DNA from: Clostridium weizhouense
Lineage (GTDB): Bacteria > Bacillota > Clostridia > Clostridiales > Clostridiaceae
Length of the DNA: 64,000 bases
Assembly (NCBI RefSeq): GCF_019431045.1
Contig: NZ_JAHXPT010000008.1
Location: 1-64,000, forward strand
Direction of reading: 5' to 3'
Positions 1-8,386 of the stretch are shown piece after piece; within the stretch, counting starts at the first letter, position 1; every line of letters begins with the position of its first letter. The position numbers and the translations under genes were made by a program. The notes beneath the pieces were generated by a model that made no database searches, was not told the DNA's origin, and saw nothing but the letters and a program-made list of their open reading frames with translations.

Positions 1-80
1 GCACTCTCTCGAATGCTGGTTATATTACAACCTTGAATTTAATTATTTTTCTTGTCTACTTGACAAGGGATGTATCATAT

Positions 81-1550
81 TTATTCTAGTCTTTTATTAA
101 AACTTTCAGAAATTAATTTAATATTATCACCAATTATTTTAATTCCCTTCTTTATATCTTCATCTTTTACTCGTCCAAAACCTATTCTAAAAGTATTTAA
201 ACATTTATCATCTTCATAAAAAATATCGCCAGGCATAAATATTACACCATTTTTATAACATAAATCTAAAAGATTTCTAGAATTTATAGTATCTTTTAGT
301 TTTATAAAAATGTGTAATCCACCTTCGCCTGTAACATATTCATAAGGAATATATTTATTAACCATATCCATAACAAGAAGATATTTATTTCTATAATATT
401 TACGTACATTTTTTAAATATCTAGTAAAAGCTCCGCTTTTTAGATAATAATAAAAAGCACTTTGATCTAAAAATGATGAATGAATAGTTTTACCACGTTT
501 TACACTTTCTAAAATATCTATAAGTTTAGTATCTCCAAATATCCATCCAATCCTTAAGCCAGGGAATAGTACTTTAGACAAACTTCCTATATATATAACG
601 CCATTACCTTCGCCAGTTAGTGAAGCAATAGGATCAATAGGGGAACTAGAGTAGAGTAGCTCTTCATTAAATCCATCTTCTATTATAGGTACAGAGTGTT
701 TTCTAAAAAGTTTATATATTTCCTTTCGTCTTTCAGTTTTAGTTACTATACCAGTTGGATTATTATAAGATGGGATTAAGTATCCAAATTTAGGACTACA
801 TTTGTTTAAAACATTTTCGAGTTCTGTTAAATCCATACCTTCTTTATCCATTTCAACTTGTATAATCTTTAATCCATAAGATTTCATTATTTTTAAAGCA
901 GTATTATGTGTTGGTTTCTCACATAATATAATATCTCCTGGATTCGTTAAAGAACTAATAACTATATCAAAAGCTTCAGTAAATCCATTTGTTATTAAAA
1001 TATCCTTATTAATTACATTTACTCTTTTTTCTTTCATATATTCAAAAAAATAATCTATTAAAGGCTGATATCCTTTTGCATATCCATAATTTAAAAGATT
1101 TGATTCTTCATATGTCCATGCATCTAAAAGGGACCTTTTAAAATCATCAAGATTAAAAAGATCACTTTCTGGAGATATAGATTTAAAAGATATCATACCT
1201 TTTTTATAAGGAAGTTCAGTTTTTATAATATCAAAATCTCTAAGAGTATTTGCATAAGTATTAATTATGGAAGAGTAGTCTATATTATATTCATAAAATT
1301 CATTCTTACATTCTATTGAAATGAAAGTGCCGATTCCTTTTTTTGTAATTATAATTCCTTCACTTTCTAATTTTTCATAGGCGGAAATAACAGAATTTCT
1401 ACTTACATTTAAAAATTTACTTACTTCTCTAGTTGATGGAAGCTTACTATCTTTTTTTAATTCTCCATTTTTAATTCCATCGATAATATGTTTTTCTATT
1501 TGCATATAAATAGGTTCATCCTTATTTATATTAAGAGTAGAAAATATCAA
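81..1550 (-). CDS. MocR/PdxR-type GntR regulator with aminotransferase domain
   Basis: 489 aa. The N-terminal ~75 residues form a GntR winged helix (LPSTREVSKFLNVSRNSV). The rest is a fold-type I aminotransferase-like domain with the PLP-lysine segment SLSKVLFPGLRIGW and an upstream SYNNPTG segment. This is the standard MocR architecture and length. Such proteins bind PLP (or a PLP adduct) as effector and usually control vitamin B6, GABA/taurine or amino-acid genes. No pdxST or gabT lies nearby, so the target is unknown. The start ATG follows AAGGGGTG at good spacing. It is transcribed away from the LysR gene. MocR assignment is secure; physiological role is open. Confidence 0.9.
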   Translation of the reverse strand: MIFSTLNINKDEPIYMQIEKHIIDGIKNGELKKDSKLPSTREVSKFLNVSRNSVISAYEKLESEGIIITKKGIGTFISIECKNEFYEYNIDYSSIINTYANTLRDFDIIKTELPYKKGMISFKSISPESDLFNLDDFKRSLLDAWTYEESNLLNYGYAKGYQPLIDYFFEYMKEKRVNVINKDILITNGFTEAFDIVISSLTNPGDIILCEKPTHNTALKIMKSYGLKIIQVEMDKEGMDLTELENVLNKCSPKFGYLIPSYNNPTGIVTKTERRKEIYKLFRKHSVPIIEDGFNEELLYSSSPIDPIASLTGEGNGVIYIGSLSKVLFPGLRIGWIFGDTKLIDILESVKRGKTIHSSFLDQSAFYYYLKSGAFTRYLKNVRKYYRNKYLLVMDMVNKYIPYEYVTGEGGLHIFIKLKDTINSRNLLDLCYKNGVIFMPGDIFYEDDKCLNTFRIGFGRVKDEDIKKGIKIIGDNIKLISESFNKRLE

Positions 1551-1644
1551 TATTAAATCACCCCTTATTTAAATTTAATTAAAAATAAGCTTTGTTATTA
1601 ATACACATAAAGAAACCAATAGATTAGATATGTGCCTGAATATT

Positions 1645-1674
1645 ATTATAACAAGTCTTTTACATTATTTACAA
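1645..1674 (-). promoter_or_regulatory. Candidate SigA promoter of the MocR-type gene
   Basis: On the reverse strand, TTGTAA (1674-1669) is separated by 18 bp from TATAAT (1650-1645), about 95 bp upstream of the MocR start. The match is seen by eye only; AT-rich sequence produces chance matches. Confidence 0.4.
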
Positions 1675-1730
1675 TGAAAGATTTAAACTCTGTTTTGTAA
1701 AAGATAAAATCAAAATAGCACTTAATATTA

Positions 1731-2639
1731 TTAATTATGTTTTATATTTTGTTTTATAAATGTATACAACAAAGTACCTATTTCAGTAAGAGATTTGTTT
1801 TTTGTTTGTACAAACCATAAAGAAGGACTAAATGTTTCGGGATCTTCTTCAACTGGTATTATTTTTATATCAGATAGCTTCTCTGAAAAATCGTTTATCA
1901 TGGTATAGTCCGGTCCAAATGAAATAGCCATGTTTTGTTGAATAGTATTCATAATAGAGTTAAGAGTATTAGTTTTAAATAAAATATGTGCTGATTTATG
2001 AGTTTTACCTTCTATATAACTTAAGTGATTTAGTATAAAGTTATCTTGATAAATAGCTAAGGGATATTCAATAATTTTATCATAGGTCAAAATATTATAA
2101 GTAGAAAGAGGAGAATTTCTATTCACAGCAAAACAAAATGAACCATTTGTAATTTTAGTAAGTTTATATGATAAATTGTGATTTTTGATATTATCAGTAA
2201 AAGCAATTAAAGCAAAATCAAACTTTTGTTGTTGTAATGATTTTAAAAGTTCTTGTGTATTTTGTTCAATAATTAAAGTTTCAATAAATGGAAATTCATT
2301 TTGAAGTACTTGTAGTGATTTAATAAGAGGATAATTAACACCAGGAATGCATCCAATTATTAGTTTTATTTTTGGAAAATTAATTCTGTTTGAAACATAA
2401 TCATATATATCAAGTTGTTTTTCTAAAATAATATGAGCATTTTTTATTATATATTGTCCTTTAGTAGTTGGAAAACTACCTTGTTTTGAACGTGTAAAAA
2501 TATTTATTCCAAGTTCTTTCTCTAAACTTGAAACTGCTTGACTAACCGCGGATGTAGTTATATGAAGTTTATTTGCTGTTTTGGAAAAACTTTTTTCTTG
2601 AGACAATGTTGTGATAATTTGAAGTTGTTCAAAATTCAT
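1731..2639 (-). CDS. LysR-family transcriptional regulator
   Basis: 302 aa, normal LTTR length. The N-terminal winged HTH is typical (MNFEQLQIITTLSQEKSFSK, then TTSAVSQAVSSLEKELGINI), followed by a periplasmic-binding-protein-like effector domain from about residue 90. It is divergent from the choloylglycine-hydrolase-family gene with a 190-bp intergenic region that contains a symmetrical TTAAC-N5-GTTAA site. The usual LTTR logic therefore makes the amidase its likely target, with autoregulation. The start ATG is preceded by AAGGATT. Ligand unknown. Confidence 0.9.
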   Translation of the reverse strand: MNFEQLQIITTLSQEKSFSKTANKLHITTSAVSQAVSSLEKELGINIFTRSKQGSFPTTKGQYIIKNAHIILEKQLDIYDYVSNRINFPKIKLIIGCIPGVNYPLIKSLQVLQNEFPFIETLIIEQNTQELLKSLQQQKFDFALIAFTDNIKNHNLSYKLTKITNGSFCFAVNRNSPLSTYNILTYDKIIEYPLAIYQDNFILNHLSYIEGKTHKSAHILFKTNTLNSIMNTIQQNMAISFGPDYTMINDFSEKLSDIKIIPVEEDPETFSPSLWFVQTKNKSLTEIGTLLYTFIKQNIKHN

Positions 2640-2673
2640 AAAATTTTCAATCCTTTACTTAGTTTAGTTTTAC

Positions 2674-2688
2674 TTAACAATAAGTTAA
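2674..2688. promoter_or_regulatory. Candidate LysR operator (T-N11-A dyad)
   Basis: TTAACAATAAGTTAA is a perfect 5-bp inverted repeat with a 5-bp centre, and it contains a T-N11-A core. It lies 35 bp upstream of the LysR start and about 140 bp upstream of the divergent amidase gene. Assignment rests on position and symmetry only. Confidence 0.45.
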
Positions 2689-2829
2689 ATTTATTTAATT
2701 TTACTTAATTATTATTAGAATGTAAACTAATAATATAAACAAGGTTTAGGTAATAGATTAAATTTTAAGAGTACATACATAATTGTAGAATGGAGAAAAT
2801 TAAAATATGAATAAAGGGGAGATTGGACA

Positions 2830-3819
2830 ATGTGTACAAGTGTAACATTAGAAACTAAAGATAAACATCATTTACTTGGACGTACAATGGATTTCGCTAT
2901 GGATTTCAATCAATCAATTAATATTATTCCTAGAAATTATAAATGGACAAATATAATAAATAAAAAAGTTTTAAAAACTAAATACGGTATGGTAGGAATG
3001 TCTGTTGTTATAGATAAGAATCCTATTTTAGCAGATGGAGTAAATGAGAAAGGCTTAATGTGTGCAACTCTTTATCTACCAGGATTTGCAGAGTATTCAA
3101 ATATAAGACTAGAGGAGAAAAATGGTATTGCTCCTCATGATTTTGTATTATGGGTATTATCAAATTTTAAAACTTTAGAGGAATTAAAGAATGCTTTAAG
3201 TAATATAGAGATAATTGATACTGAACTTTCATTATTAAAATTAACACCACCATTGCATTGGATAGTATCTGATAAAACAGGGAAAAGTATTGTCATTGAG
3301 AGAACAAAAAATGGAATTGAAGTTTTTAATAATCCAATTGGAGTTATGACAAACAGTCCAGATTTTCAATGGCATTTAACTAATTTACGTCAATATATTG
3401 GATTAAGAGCAAAACAATTTTCACCAGTTACATGGTCAGATATAGATTTATCAGCATTCAGCCAGGGATCAGGTACATTTGGGTTACCAGGGGATTTCAC
3501 TCCACCTTCTCGTTTTGTTAGAGCAGCATATTTAAAGAGTAATCTAACACAAATTGATGATGAATTACAAGGAGTAAGTGGAGTATTTCATATTCTTTCT
3601 AATTGTGAAGTTCCTAAAGGTACTGTTGTAACACTTGAAAATACTGAAGATATTTCAATATATACTTCTGCAATGTGTAGTGAATCATGTACATACTATT
3701 ATCATACTTATGATAATAGTCAAGTTTCAGCAATTCATTTGCTTAATGAAAATTTAGATATGCTTGAAATTAAGAATTATCCGTTTAGAAGAGAACAAAT
3801 AATCAATAATGAAAATTAA
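2830..3819 (+). CDS. Choloylglycine hydrolase family amidase (bile salt hydrolase / penicillin V acylase-like)
   Basis: 329 aa, the same length as the C. perfringens bile salt hydrolase CBAH-1 as I recall it. It is an Ntn-hydrolase whose Cys2 becomes the N-terminal nucleophile after Met removal. Visible active-site residues are Cys2, Arg18 and Asp21 (GRTMDF), Asn175 (MTNSP) and the Arg of PPSRFVRAAYL near 228. Position 82, Asn in classical bile salt hydrolases, is Tyr here (CATLYLPG), a residue associated with penicillin V acylases. Substrate choice between conjugated bile salts, acyl-homoserine lactones and penicillin V is therefore uncertain. There is no signal peptide, so it should be cytoplasmic. 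The start follows AAGGGGAG. It is monocistronic with its own terminator and is probably controlled by the divergent LysR. Confidence 0.88.
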   Translation: MCTSVTLETKDKHHLLGRTMDFAMDFNQSINIIPRNYKWTNIINKKVLKTKYGMVGMSVVIDKNPILADGVNEKGLMCATLYLPGFAEYSNIRLEEKNGIAPHDFVLWVLSNFKTLEELKNALSNIEIIDTELSLLKLTPPLHWIVSDKTGKSIVIERTKNGIEVFNNPIGVMTNSPDFQWHLTNLRQYIGLRAKQFSPVTWSDIDLSAFSQGSGTFGLPGDFTPPSRFVRAAYLKSNLTQIDDELQGVSGVFHILSNCEVPKGTVVTLENTEDISIYTSAMCSESCTYYYHTYDNSQVSAIHLLNENLDMLEIKNYPFRREQIINNEN

Positions 3820-3840
3820 TTTATAATATTAATTACAATA

Positions 3841-3898
3841 GAACTATATTTTAAAATACATTTATAAGATTTGTATTTAAAATATAGTTCTTTTTTAT
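3841..3898 (+). terminator. Rho-independent terminator of the amidase gene
   Basis: Long near-perfect stem (GAACTATATTTTAAAATACA pairs with the segment ending at 3890) followed by TTTTTT, 20 bp after the stop codon. The rest of 3899-4126 is AT-rich with no supported gene. Confidence 0.85.
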
Positions 3899-4126
3899 AT
3901 TTGTATTGTTATTTATTATAAATAAGTTAGTCTATAAATACATATTTTTTAACGATTATCTTTATCATAACTAAATCAAGTAAAACTTTTACTAATCATA
4001 AATTAATAAAAATTTTTAAACAATCTAATAATATAGATATTATATTTAAAATTTAGCATAACCAGTTTTTTACAAATATAGTTTAAAGGTATGGGTTTGA
4101 TAAGAAAAATGATATTTAGATAATTC

Positions 4127-4165
4127 GCTATGTTTTAAGTGAATGTTGATATTCTAAAACATAGC
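4127..4165. repeat. Short copy of inverted-repeat family R2
   Basis: GCTATGTTTTA (4127-4137) pairs perfectly with TAAAACATAGC (4155-4165) across AGTGAATGTTGATATTC. The sequence is recognisably the terminal repeat shared with copies at 21952, 23542, 36395, 43030 and 60790. It sits 18 bp upstream of the pip ribosome binding site, so it may influence that transcript. Confidence 0.7.
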
Positions 4166-4196
4166 CTAATAATTAAATTACTAAGGAGGAAATATA

Positions 4197-6350
4197 GTGA
4201 AAAACATATTTGAAATTTATAAAAAAGATATAAGTAGTATATTTAAAAATTATGCAGCACTTATTGTAGTAATAGCTTTATGTATGCTCCCATCTTTATA
4301 TGCTTGGTTTAATATAATGGCATCTTGGGATCCCTATGCTCCACAAGCAACAAGCCAAATTAAAATTGGAGTGGTAAATAAAGATATTGGAGCATCATTA
4401 AATGGAGACGATATAAATTTAGGGAATAAAATAATTGAAGAATTAAAAAATAATGATTTAATGGGATGGCAATTTGTAAGTGAAGATGAAGCAAGTGATG
4501 CACTTCAAAAAGGAAAATATTATGCATCAATAACAATACCAGAGGAGTTTTCAAGTCAAATGACTTCCATAATTACTAGTGAAATAAAAAAAGGAGACAT
4601 AATATATACTGTTAATGAAAAAATTAATGCAATTGCACCAAAGCTTACAAATAAAGGAGCAACAGGGGTTCAAGAAAATATAAGTAAAAGTCTTATAGAA
4701 ACCGTAAGTAAAACTTTACTTACAGTTTCAAAAGAACTAGGACTTGAATTAGAAGAGCAGCTTCCAACTATATCAAGAATTTATAATATGTTAAATGAAA
4801 TAAGGGGGAAATTTTCAGAAATAAATAATACAGTTAATTTAGCTTATAATGGAGCAATTAAAATTAGGGACTTATCAAATAAAGTTAAAAATGATATACC
4901 ATTAATTCAAAATACATTAATAAATGCTAAAGATTTAACTAGTGAAGTAGGGGATTTTATAACATCTTCAAAGGAGGAACTATCAAGGTTATCTCCAACT
5001 ATTAAGGAAGACATTAGAATAATAAATGAGATAAGCAAAGAAGTATTACAAGATACTGATACAATTATTGGAGCAATAAATTCAGGTTCTAAAAATGCTT
5101 TGGATATGGTAAATAATTTAATAAATAGAGTAGATATTTTAGATAAGACAACAAAATCGTTAATAAAATTATTAGAAGCATTAAATAATTTATCATCTAA
5201 TAAACCATTAGATGCTATTATAACTAGATTAGAAGAAGTTGGAACTAAAATAGGTAAATTACAGGAAGAGTTAAAAAACGTTAAAGATTCATTAGAGACA
5301 GGTGAAATTCCAGATTTAACTTTATTAGATAATATAAAAACATTGGTTAATGATATATCTTTAATAAGTGGAGAGATTTATGCAAAATTTGATTCTGAAA
5401 TTGCACCTAAAATAAGTAAAATATTTGATGATGCTTTTGAAGTATCACAAAATATATTAAATGTATTAAATGAAGCAGAAAATAAATTACCAGATATAGA
5501 AAGCATACTAAATACAGTTTATGAAGGTGCTGATAAAGGAATCAATGAAATAGCTTTTGTTAAAGAAAATTTACCAGAAGCTGAAAATATGATAAGTGAA
5601 TTAACAAATAAGATAGGTAAGGTTAATGATGATGAAAGTCTAAAACAGCTAATAAATTTATTAAAAAATAATGTGCAAGAAAGAACAAATTTTTTATCAA
5701 ATCCAGTAAATTTAATTGAAAAACAGTTATATCCTATGGGGAATTATGGAACAGCAATGACTCCTTTTTATACAATATTATCTTTTTGGGTTGGACTCCT
5801 TCTATTATCATCTATTTTAACAGTTGATGTGCATGGAAACTATAAATCAGTAGAGATTTACTTCGGAAAATTATTATTGTTTATTACTTTAGCTTTAATT
5901 CAGTCAATGATTGTATCATTAGGAGATCTTTATATACTAAAGATCTATTGCTTAAATCCTATATTATTTATAATAGGATCATTATTTTCAAGTATAGTAT
6001 TTGCATTCATAGTTTATTCAGCATGTTCCGTATTTGGAAATGTAGGAAAAGTTATAGGTATAGTGTTATTAGTATTACAAATAGGAGGATCAGGAGGCAC
6101 ATTTCCAATTGAATTAACTCCTAAATTTTTTCAAAGATTAAATCCACTTTTACCATTTACATATGCTATATCTTTTTTAAGAGAATGCATAGGAGGAATA
6201 GTAAAAGAAGTATTAATTAAAGATATAATAGCGTTGTCAGTTTATATAATGATATCAATAATAATAGGAATAGTCTTAAAAAAACCATTTAGTAGGATTG
6301 TAAATAAATTTTCTAATAAATTTAAAGAAAGTGGGATTGGAGAAGAGTAA
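4197..6350 (+). CDS. YhgE/Pip domain-containing membrane protein
   Basis: 717 aa. It has one N-terminal transmembrane helix (about residues 18-38, ending in the family motif PSLYAWFNI). A large extracytoplasmic region follows, with two globular parts and a long helical, coiled-coil-rich middle. About five C-terminal transmembrane helices run from residue ~515 to 700, with the ABC-2-like motif GGSGGTFPIEL. This is the YhgE/Pip layout (phage infection protein of Lactococcus; related proteins accompany type VII/ESX export and act as phage receptors). No ESX genes are seen here. The start is GTG, 6 nt after AAGGAGGA. A TetR regulator often accompanies it in Firmicutes but is absent. Confidence 0.88.
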   Translation: MKNIFEIYKKDISSIFKNYAALIVVIALCMLPSLYAWFNIMASWDPYAPQATSQIKIGVVNKDIGASLNGDDINLGNKIIEELKNNDLMGWQFVSEDEASDALQKGKYYASITIPEEFSSQMTSIITSEIKKGDIIYTVNEKINAIAPKLTNKGATGVQENISKSLIETVSKTLLTVSKELGLELEEQLPTISRIYNMLNEIRGKFSEINNTVNLAYNGAIKIRDLSNKVKNDIPLIQNTLINAKDLTSEVGDFITSSKEELSRLSPTIKEDIRIINEISKEVLQDTDTIIGAINSGSKNALDMVNNLINRVDILDKTTKSLIKLLEALNNLSSNKPLDAIITRLEEVGTKIGKLQEELKNVKDSLETGEIPDLTLLDNIKTLVNDISLISGEIYAKFDSEIAPKISKIFDDAFEVSQNILNVLNEAENKLPDIESILNTVYEGADKGINEIAFVKENLPEAENMISELTNKIGKVNDDESLKQLINLLKNNVQERTNFLSNPVNLIEKQLYPMGNYGTAMTPFYTILSFWVGLLLLSSILTVDVHGNYKSVEIYFGKLLLFITLALIQSMIVSLGDLYILKIYCLNPILFIIGSLFSSIVFAFIVYSACSVFGNVGKVIGIVLLVLQIGGSGGTFPIELTPKFFQRLNPLLPFTYAISFLRECIGGIVKEVLIKDIIALSVYIMISIIIGIVLKKPFSRIVNKFSNKFKESGIGEE

Positions 6351-6532
6351 AAGTTTATATAAATTTTAGAGGTTATTATGTAAAAATTTCTCTTTATTTA
6401 ATTTTTTGTAGATGTTATAATAAATACTTGTTGATAATTGTAAAGTTTATTAATTATATAAAGTTAATTTGTAATTAATAATCAAATAAATAGTACTCAT
6501 ATGAAATTTAATTAAAAATAATATAATATATT

Positions 6533-6676
6533 GTTAGGTGAGGCTCCTATAAAGAAATACGCTACTGCCTAGAAAAATCTAGAGATTCCAATAGGTTAAC
6601 AGAAATCATCGCAAAGGTGTTTTTTAATGTAGCTGATATATAATATATCTACGCTTTATAGTGCTAAAGCTCTACG
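6533..6676 (+). promoter_or_regulatory. M-box (ykoK leader) Mg2+ riboswitch
   Basis: Conserved M-box blocks appear in order: GTTAGGTGAGGCTCCTATA, AATACGCTACTGCC, the segment around CCAATAGGTTAACAGAAATC, ATCGCAAAGGTG, and GTGCTAAAGCTCTACG. It lies upstream of mgtE, the standard target. The element binds Mg2+ cooperatively and compacts. CTCTACG at its 3' end (6670-6676) can pair with CGTAGAG (6703-6709), inside the following terminator. This gives the expected choice: antiterminator at low Mg2+, terminator at high Mg2+. Confidence 0.95.
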
Positions 6677-6685
6677 AAAAAATAA

Positions 6686-6727
6686 AAAGAGTAAACTTTT
6701 TGCGTAGAGTAAAAAGTTTACTCTTTT
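6686..6727 (+). terminator. Riboswitch-controlled intrinsic terminator
   Basis: AAAGAGTAAACTTTTT pairs with AAAAAGTTTACTCTTT, with a loop containing GCGTAGAG and a U-rich tail. The loop and flank are shared with the antiterminator formed by the M-box 3' strand, so read-through into the leader ORF and mgtE should occur only when Mg2+ is low. Confidence 0.88.
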
Positions 6728-6812
6728 CATTTAATAAATAATTTATAGTAAAAAGGAATTATTAGATTAATGAAAAACCGATTAAATTAATTTAAATAAG
6801 GTGGTGGTATAA

Positions 6813-6917
6813 ATGGATTCTGATCCGAGTATTAGGGGTAATAAAAAAATTAAATATAGTATTCAGAGGAAGATGAATTTTATTTATATCATATATAATA
6901 AAGGAAGCTTCCTCTAA
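6813..6917 (+). CDS. 34-codon leader ORF between M-box and mgtE (candidate Mg2+-sensing leader peptide)
   Basis: The ATG is preceded by AAGGTGGTGG (6799-6808), a strong ribosome binding site, and the stop TAA is at 6915-6917. The product begins MDSDPSIRGNKK and continues basic and then Tyr/Ile-rich. An Asp/Pro-rich start followed by basic residues recalls E. coli MgtL (begins MEPDP), where acidic/Pro codons destabilise the translating ribosome at low Mg2+. The ORF ends 16 nt before mgtE, and codons 18-20 and 32-35 take part in alternative hairpins next to the mgtE ribosome binding site. Expression and function are inferred; conservation in other clostridia has not been tested. Confidence 0.6.
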   Translation: MDSDPSIRGNKKIKYSIQRKMNFIYIIYNKGSFL

Positions 6918-6927
6918 TAAAGGAGGA
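6865..6927 (+). promoter_or_regulatory. Mutually exclusive hairpins controlling the mgtE ribosome binding site
   Basis: AGAGGAAG (6865-6872, inside the leader ORF) is perfectly complementary to CTTCCTCT (6908-6915). The same CTTCCTC strand can instead pair through TCCTC (6910-6914) with GAGGA (6923-6927), which is the mgtE Shine-Dalgarno. Only one pairing can form. Ribosome position on the leader ORF would decide which, as in translational attenuators. The pairings are read directly; the mechanism is inferred. Confidence 0.5.
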
Positions 6928-6933
6928 TGTTAT

Positions 6934-8280
6934 ATGAATAATATAGAGATGAATAAGGAAGAACTAAGAAAATTTTTACTTTATGCACCACAGGAAAATA
7001 TTATTAAGTATGTGGAGACGGTTCATCCAGTAGATATATTAGATGTAATAAGGGAAAATCCAACTGATAGCTTTGATATAATGAATAGATTATCAGAGAA
7101 AATAATTGCATCAATTATAGATGAAGCAGAAGATGATGAAAAGTATGGAATACTTGTGAAGTTTTCTGATAATAAACAAAAAAATATAGTAGAAGAAATG
7201 TCTTCAGATGAATTAACAGATCTTTTAGGAATATTGGATGAAGAACAAGCAAATGATTTGTTGTCAAAAATGACAGTTGAAGATGCCAGAAATATACGTA
7301 AATTATTAAGTTATGCATCTGATACAGCAGCAGGTATTATGGCAACTGAATTTATTTCAGTGAAAGAAAATATGACTGTTAAAGAGACAATAGAATATTT
7401 ACAAAAGACTAAAGAAGATAATGAAAATATTTATGATCTTTATGTTGTAGATAATTTCTATATGTTAAAAGGTATAGTTTCATTAAAAGATGTTGTGACT
7501 AATAAATTTGATACAAAAATTTCAAACATAATACAAACAGAAATACATCCTATTCCATTTGATATGGATCAAGAGCAAGTAGCCAATAAATTTGCAAAGT
7601 ATGGTTTTTTTACAGTGCCAGTAGTAGATAATTTTAATAGATTACTTGGAATAATAACAGCGGATGATGTAATGCAAATAATAAGAGATGAAAGCACAGA
7701 AGATATTCATCGTTTGGGTGGAGTTCCAGATTCAGAAAGAATTAGTGGCACTTTAATAGAATCTGTAAAATATAGATTACCATGGTTAATTATTAATCTT
7801 ATTACAGCTATTTTAGCAGCTTCAATAGTAGGAATATTTGAAGGTACTATTGAACAAGTTGTATCTCTTGCTACATTTATGCCAATAGTTGCAGGAATGG
7901 GAGGAAATGCAGGAACTCAAACATTAACTATTATTGTACGAGGATTAGCATTAGGTGAATTAAGTTACAAAAATGTTAAACATATATTATTAAAGGAAGC
8001 TGGTATAGGAGTAATTACAGGTACATGTATTGGTATTATAATTGCAATATTAGGATATGCTTGGGAAAGAAATGTTATATTTGGTATTGTTATTGGTGTT
8101 GCAATGATATTAAATATGATAATTGCTACAGTATCAGGATTTATTGTACCTGTAGTTCTTAAAAGGCTTAAAATTGATCCAGCATTAGCATCATCAATAT
8201 TTGTAACAACATTTACTGATGTTTTAGGATTTTTCTTTTTCTTAGGACTAGCAACAATATTTATTAGCTATCTAATATAA
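6934..8280 (+). CDS. mgtE: MgtE-type Mg2+ transporter/channel
   Basis: 448 aa, normal MgtE length. The order is: N-terminal helical superhelix domain (about 1-130), tandem CBS domains (about 135-255, including TADDVMQIIRDESTEDIHRL), and a five-helix membrane domain (about 285-448) containing the pore segment AGMGGNAGTQTLTIIVRGLALG. It is a homodimeric, Mg2+-gated channel in the cytoplasmic membrane; the N and CBS domains close it when cytosolic Mg2+ is high. The ATG follows AAAGGAGG at 7 nt. Transcription is controlled by the M-box and possibly translation by the leader ORF. Confidence 0.96.
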   Translation: MNNIEMNKEELRKFLLYAPQENIIKYVETVHPVDILDVIRENPTDSFDIMNRLSEKIIASIIDEAEDDEKYGILVKFSDNKQKNIVEEMSSDELTDLLGILDEEQANDLLSKMTVEDARNIRKLLSYASDTAAGIMATEFISVKENMTVKETIEYLQKTKEDNENIYDLYVVDNFYMLKGIVSLKDVVTNKFDTKISNIIQTEIHPIPFDMDQEQVANKFAKYGFFTVPVVDNFNRLLGIITADDVMQIIRDESTEDIHRLGGVPDSERISGTLIESVKYRLPWLIINLITAILAASIVGIFEGTIEQVVSLATFMPIVAGMGGNAGTQTLTIIVRGLALGELSYKNVKHILLKEAGIGVITGTCIGIIIAILGYAWERNVIFGIVIGVAMILNMIIATVSGFIVPVVLKRLKIDPALASSIFVTTFTDVLGFFFFLGLATIFISYLI

Positions 8281-8341
8281 AATATTATAAATATAATAAC
8301 TTAATTAGAATATATATATTAAGTATTAATTTAAAATAATT

Positions 8342-8382
8342 AAAAGTCATAATTATGAGTAGATATTATAATTATGACTTTT
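8342..8382. terminator. Bidirectional terminator between mgtE and the exonuclease gene
   Basis: 15-bp perfect stem (AAAAGTCATAATTAT, 8342-8356, with ATAATTATGACTTTT, 8368-8382). A/T tracts on both sides serve both convergent genes. Confidence 0.85.
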
Positions 8383-8386
8383 ATAT

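Noticed and set aside
1..80. Possible end of an upstream gene
   Set aside because: Short open stretches exist in two frames, but with only 80 bp nothing identifies a product; a CTTGTC/GACAAG pair lacks a T-run on either strand.
6903..6912. GGAAGCTTCC palindrome before mgtE
   Set aside because: It has no loop, so cannot form a stable hairpin by itself; the longer alternative pairings involving the same bases are more meaningful.
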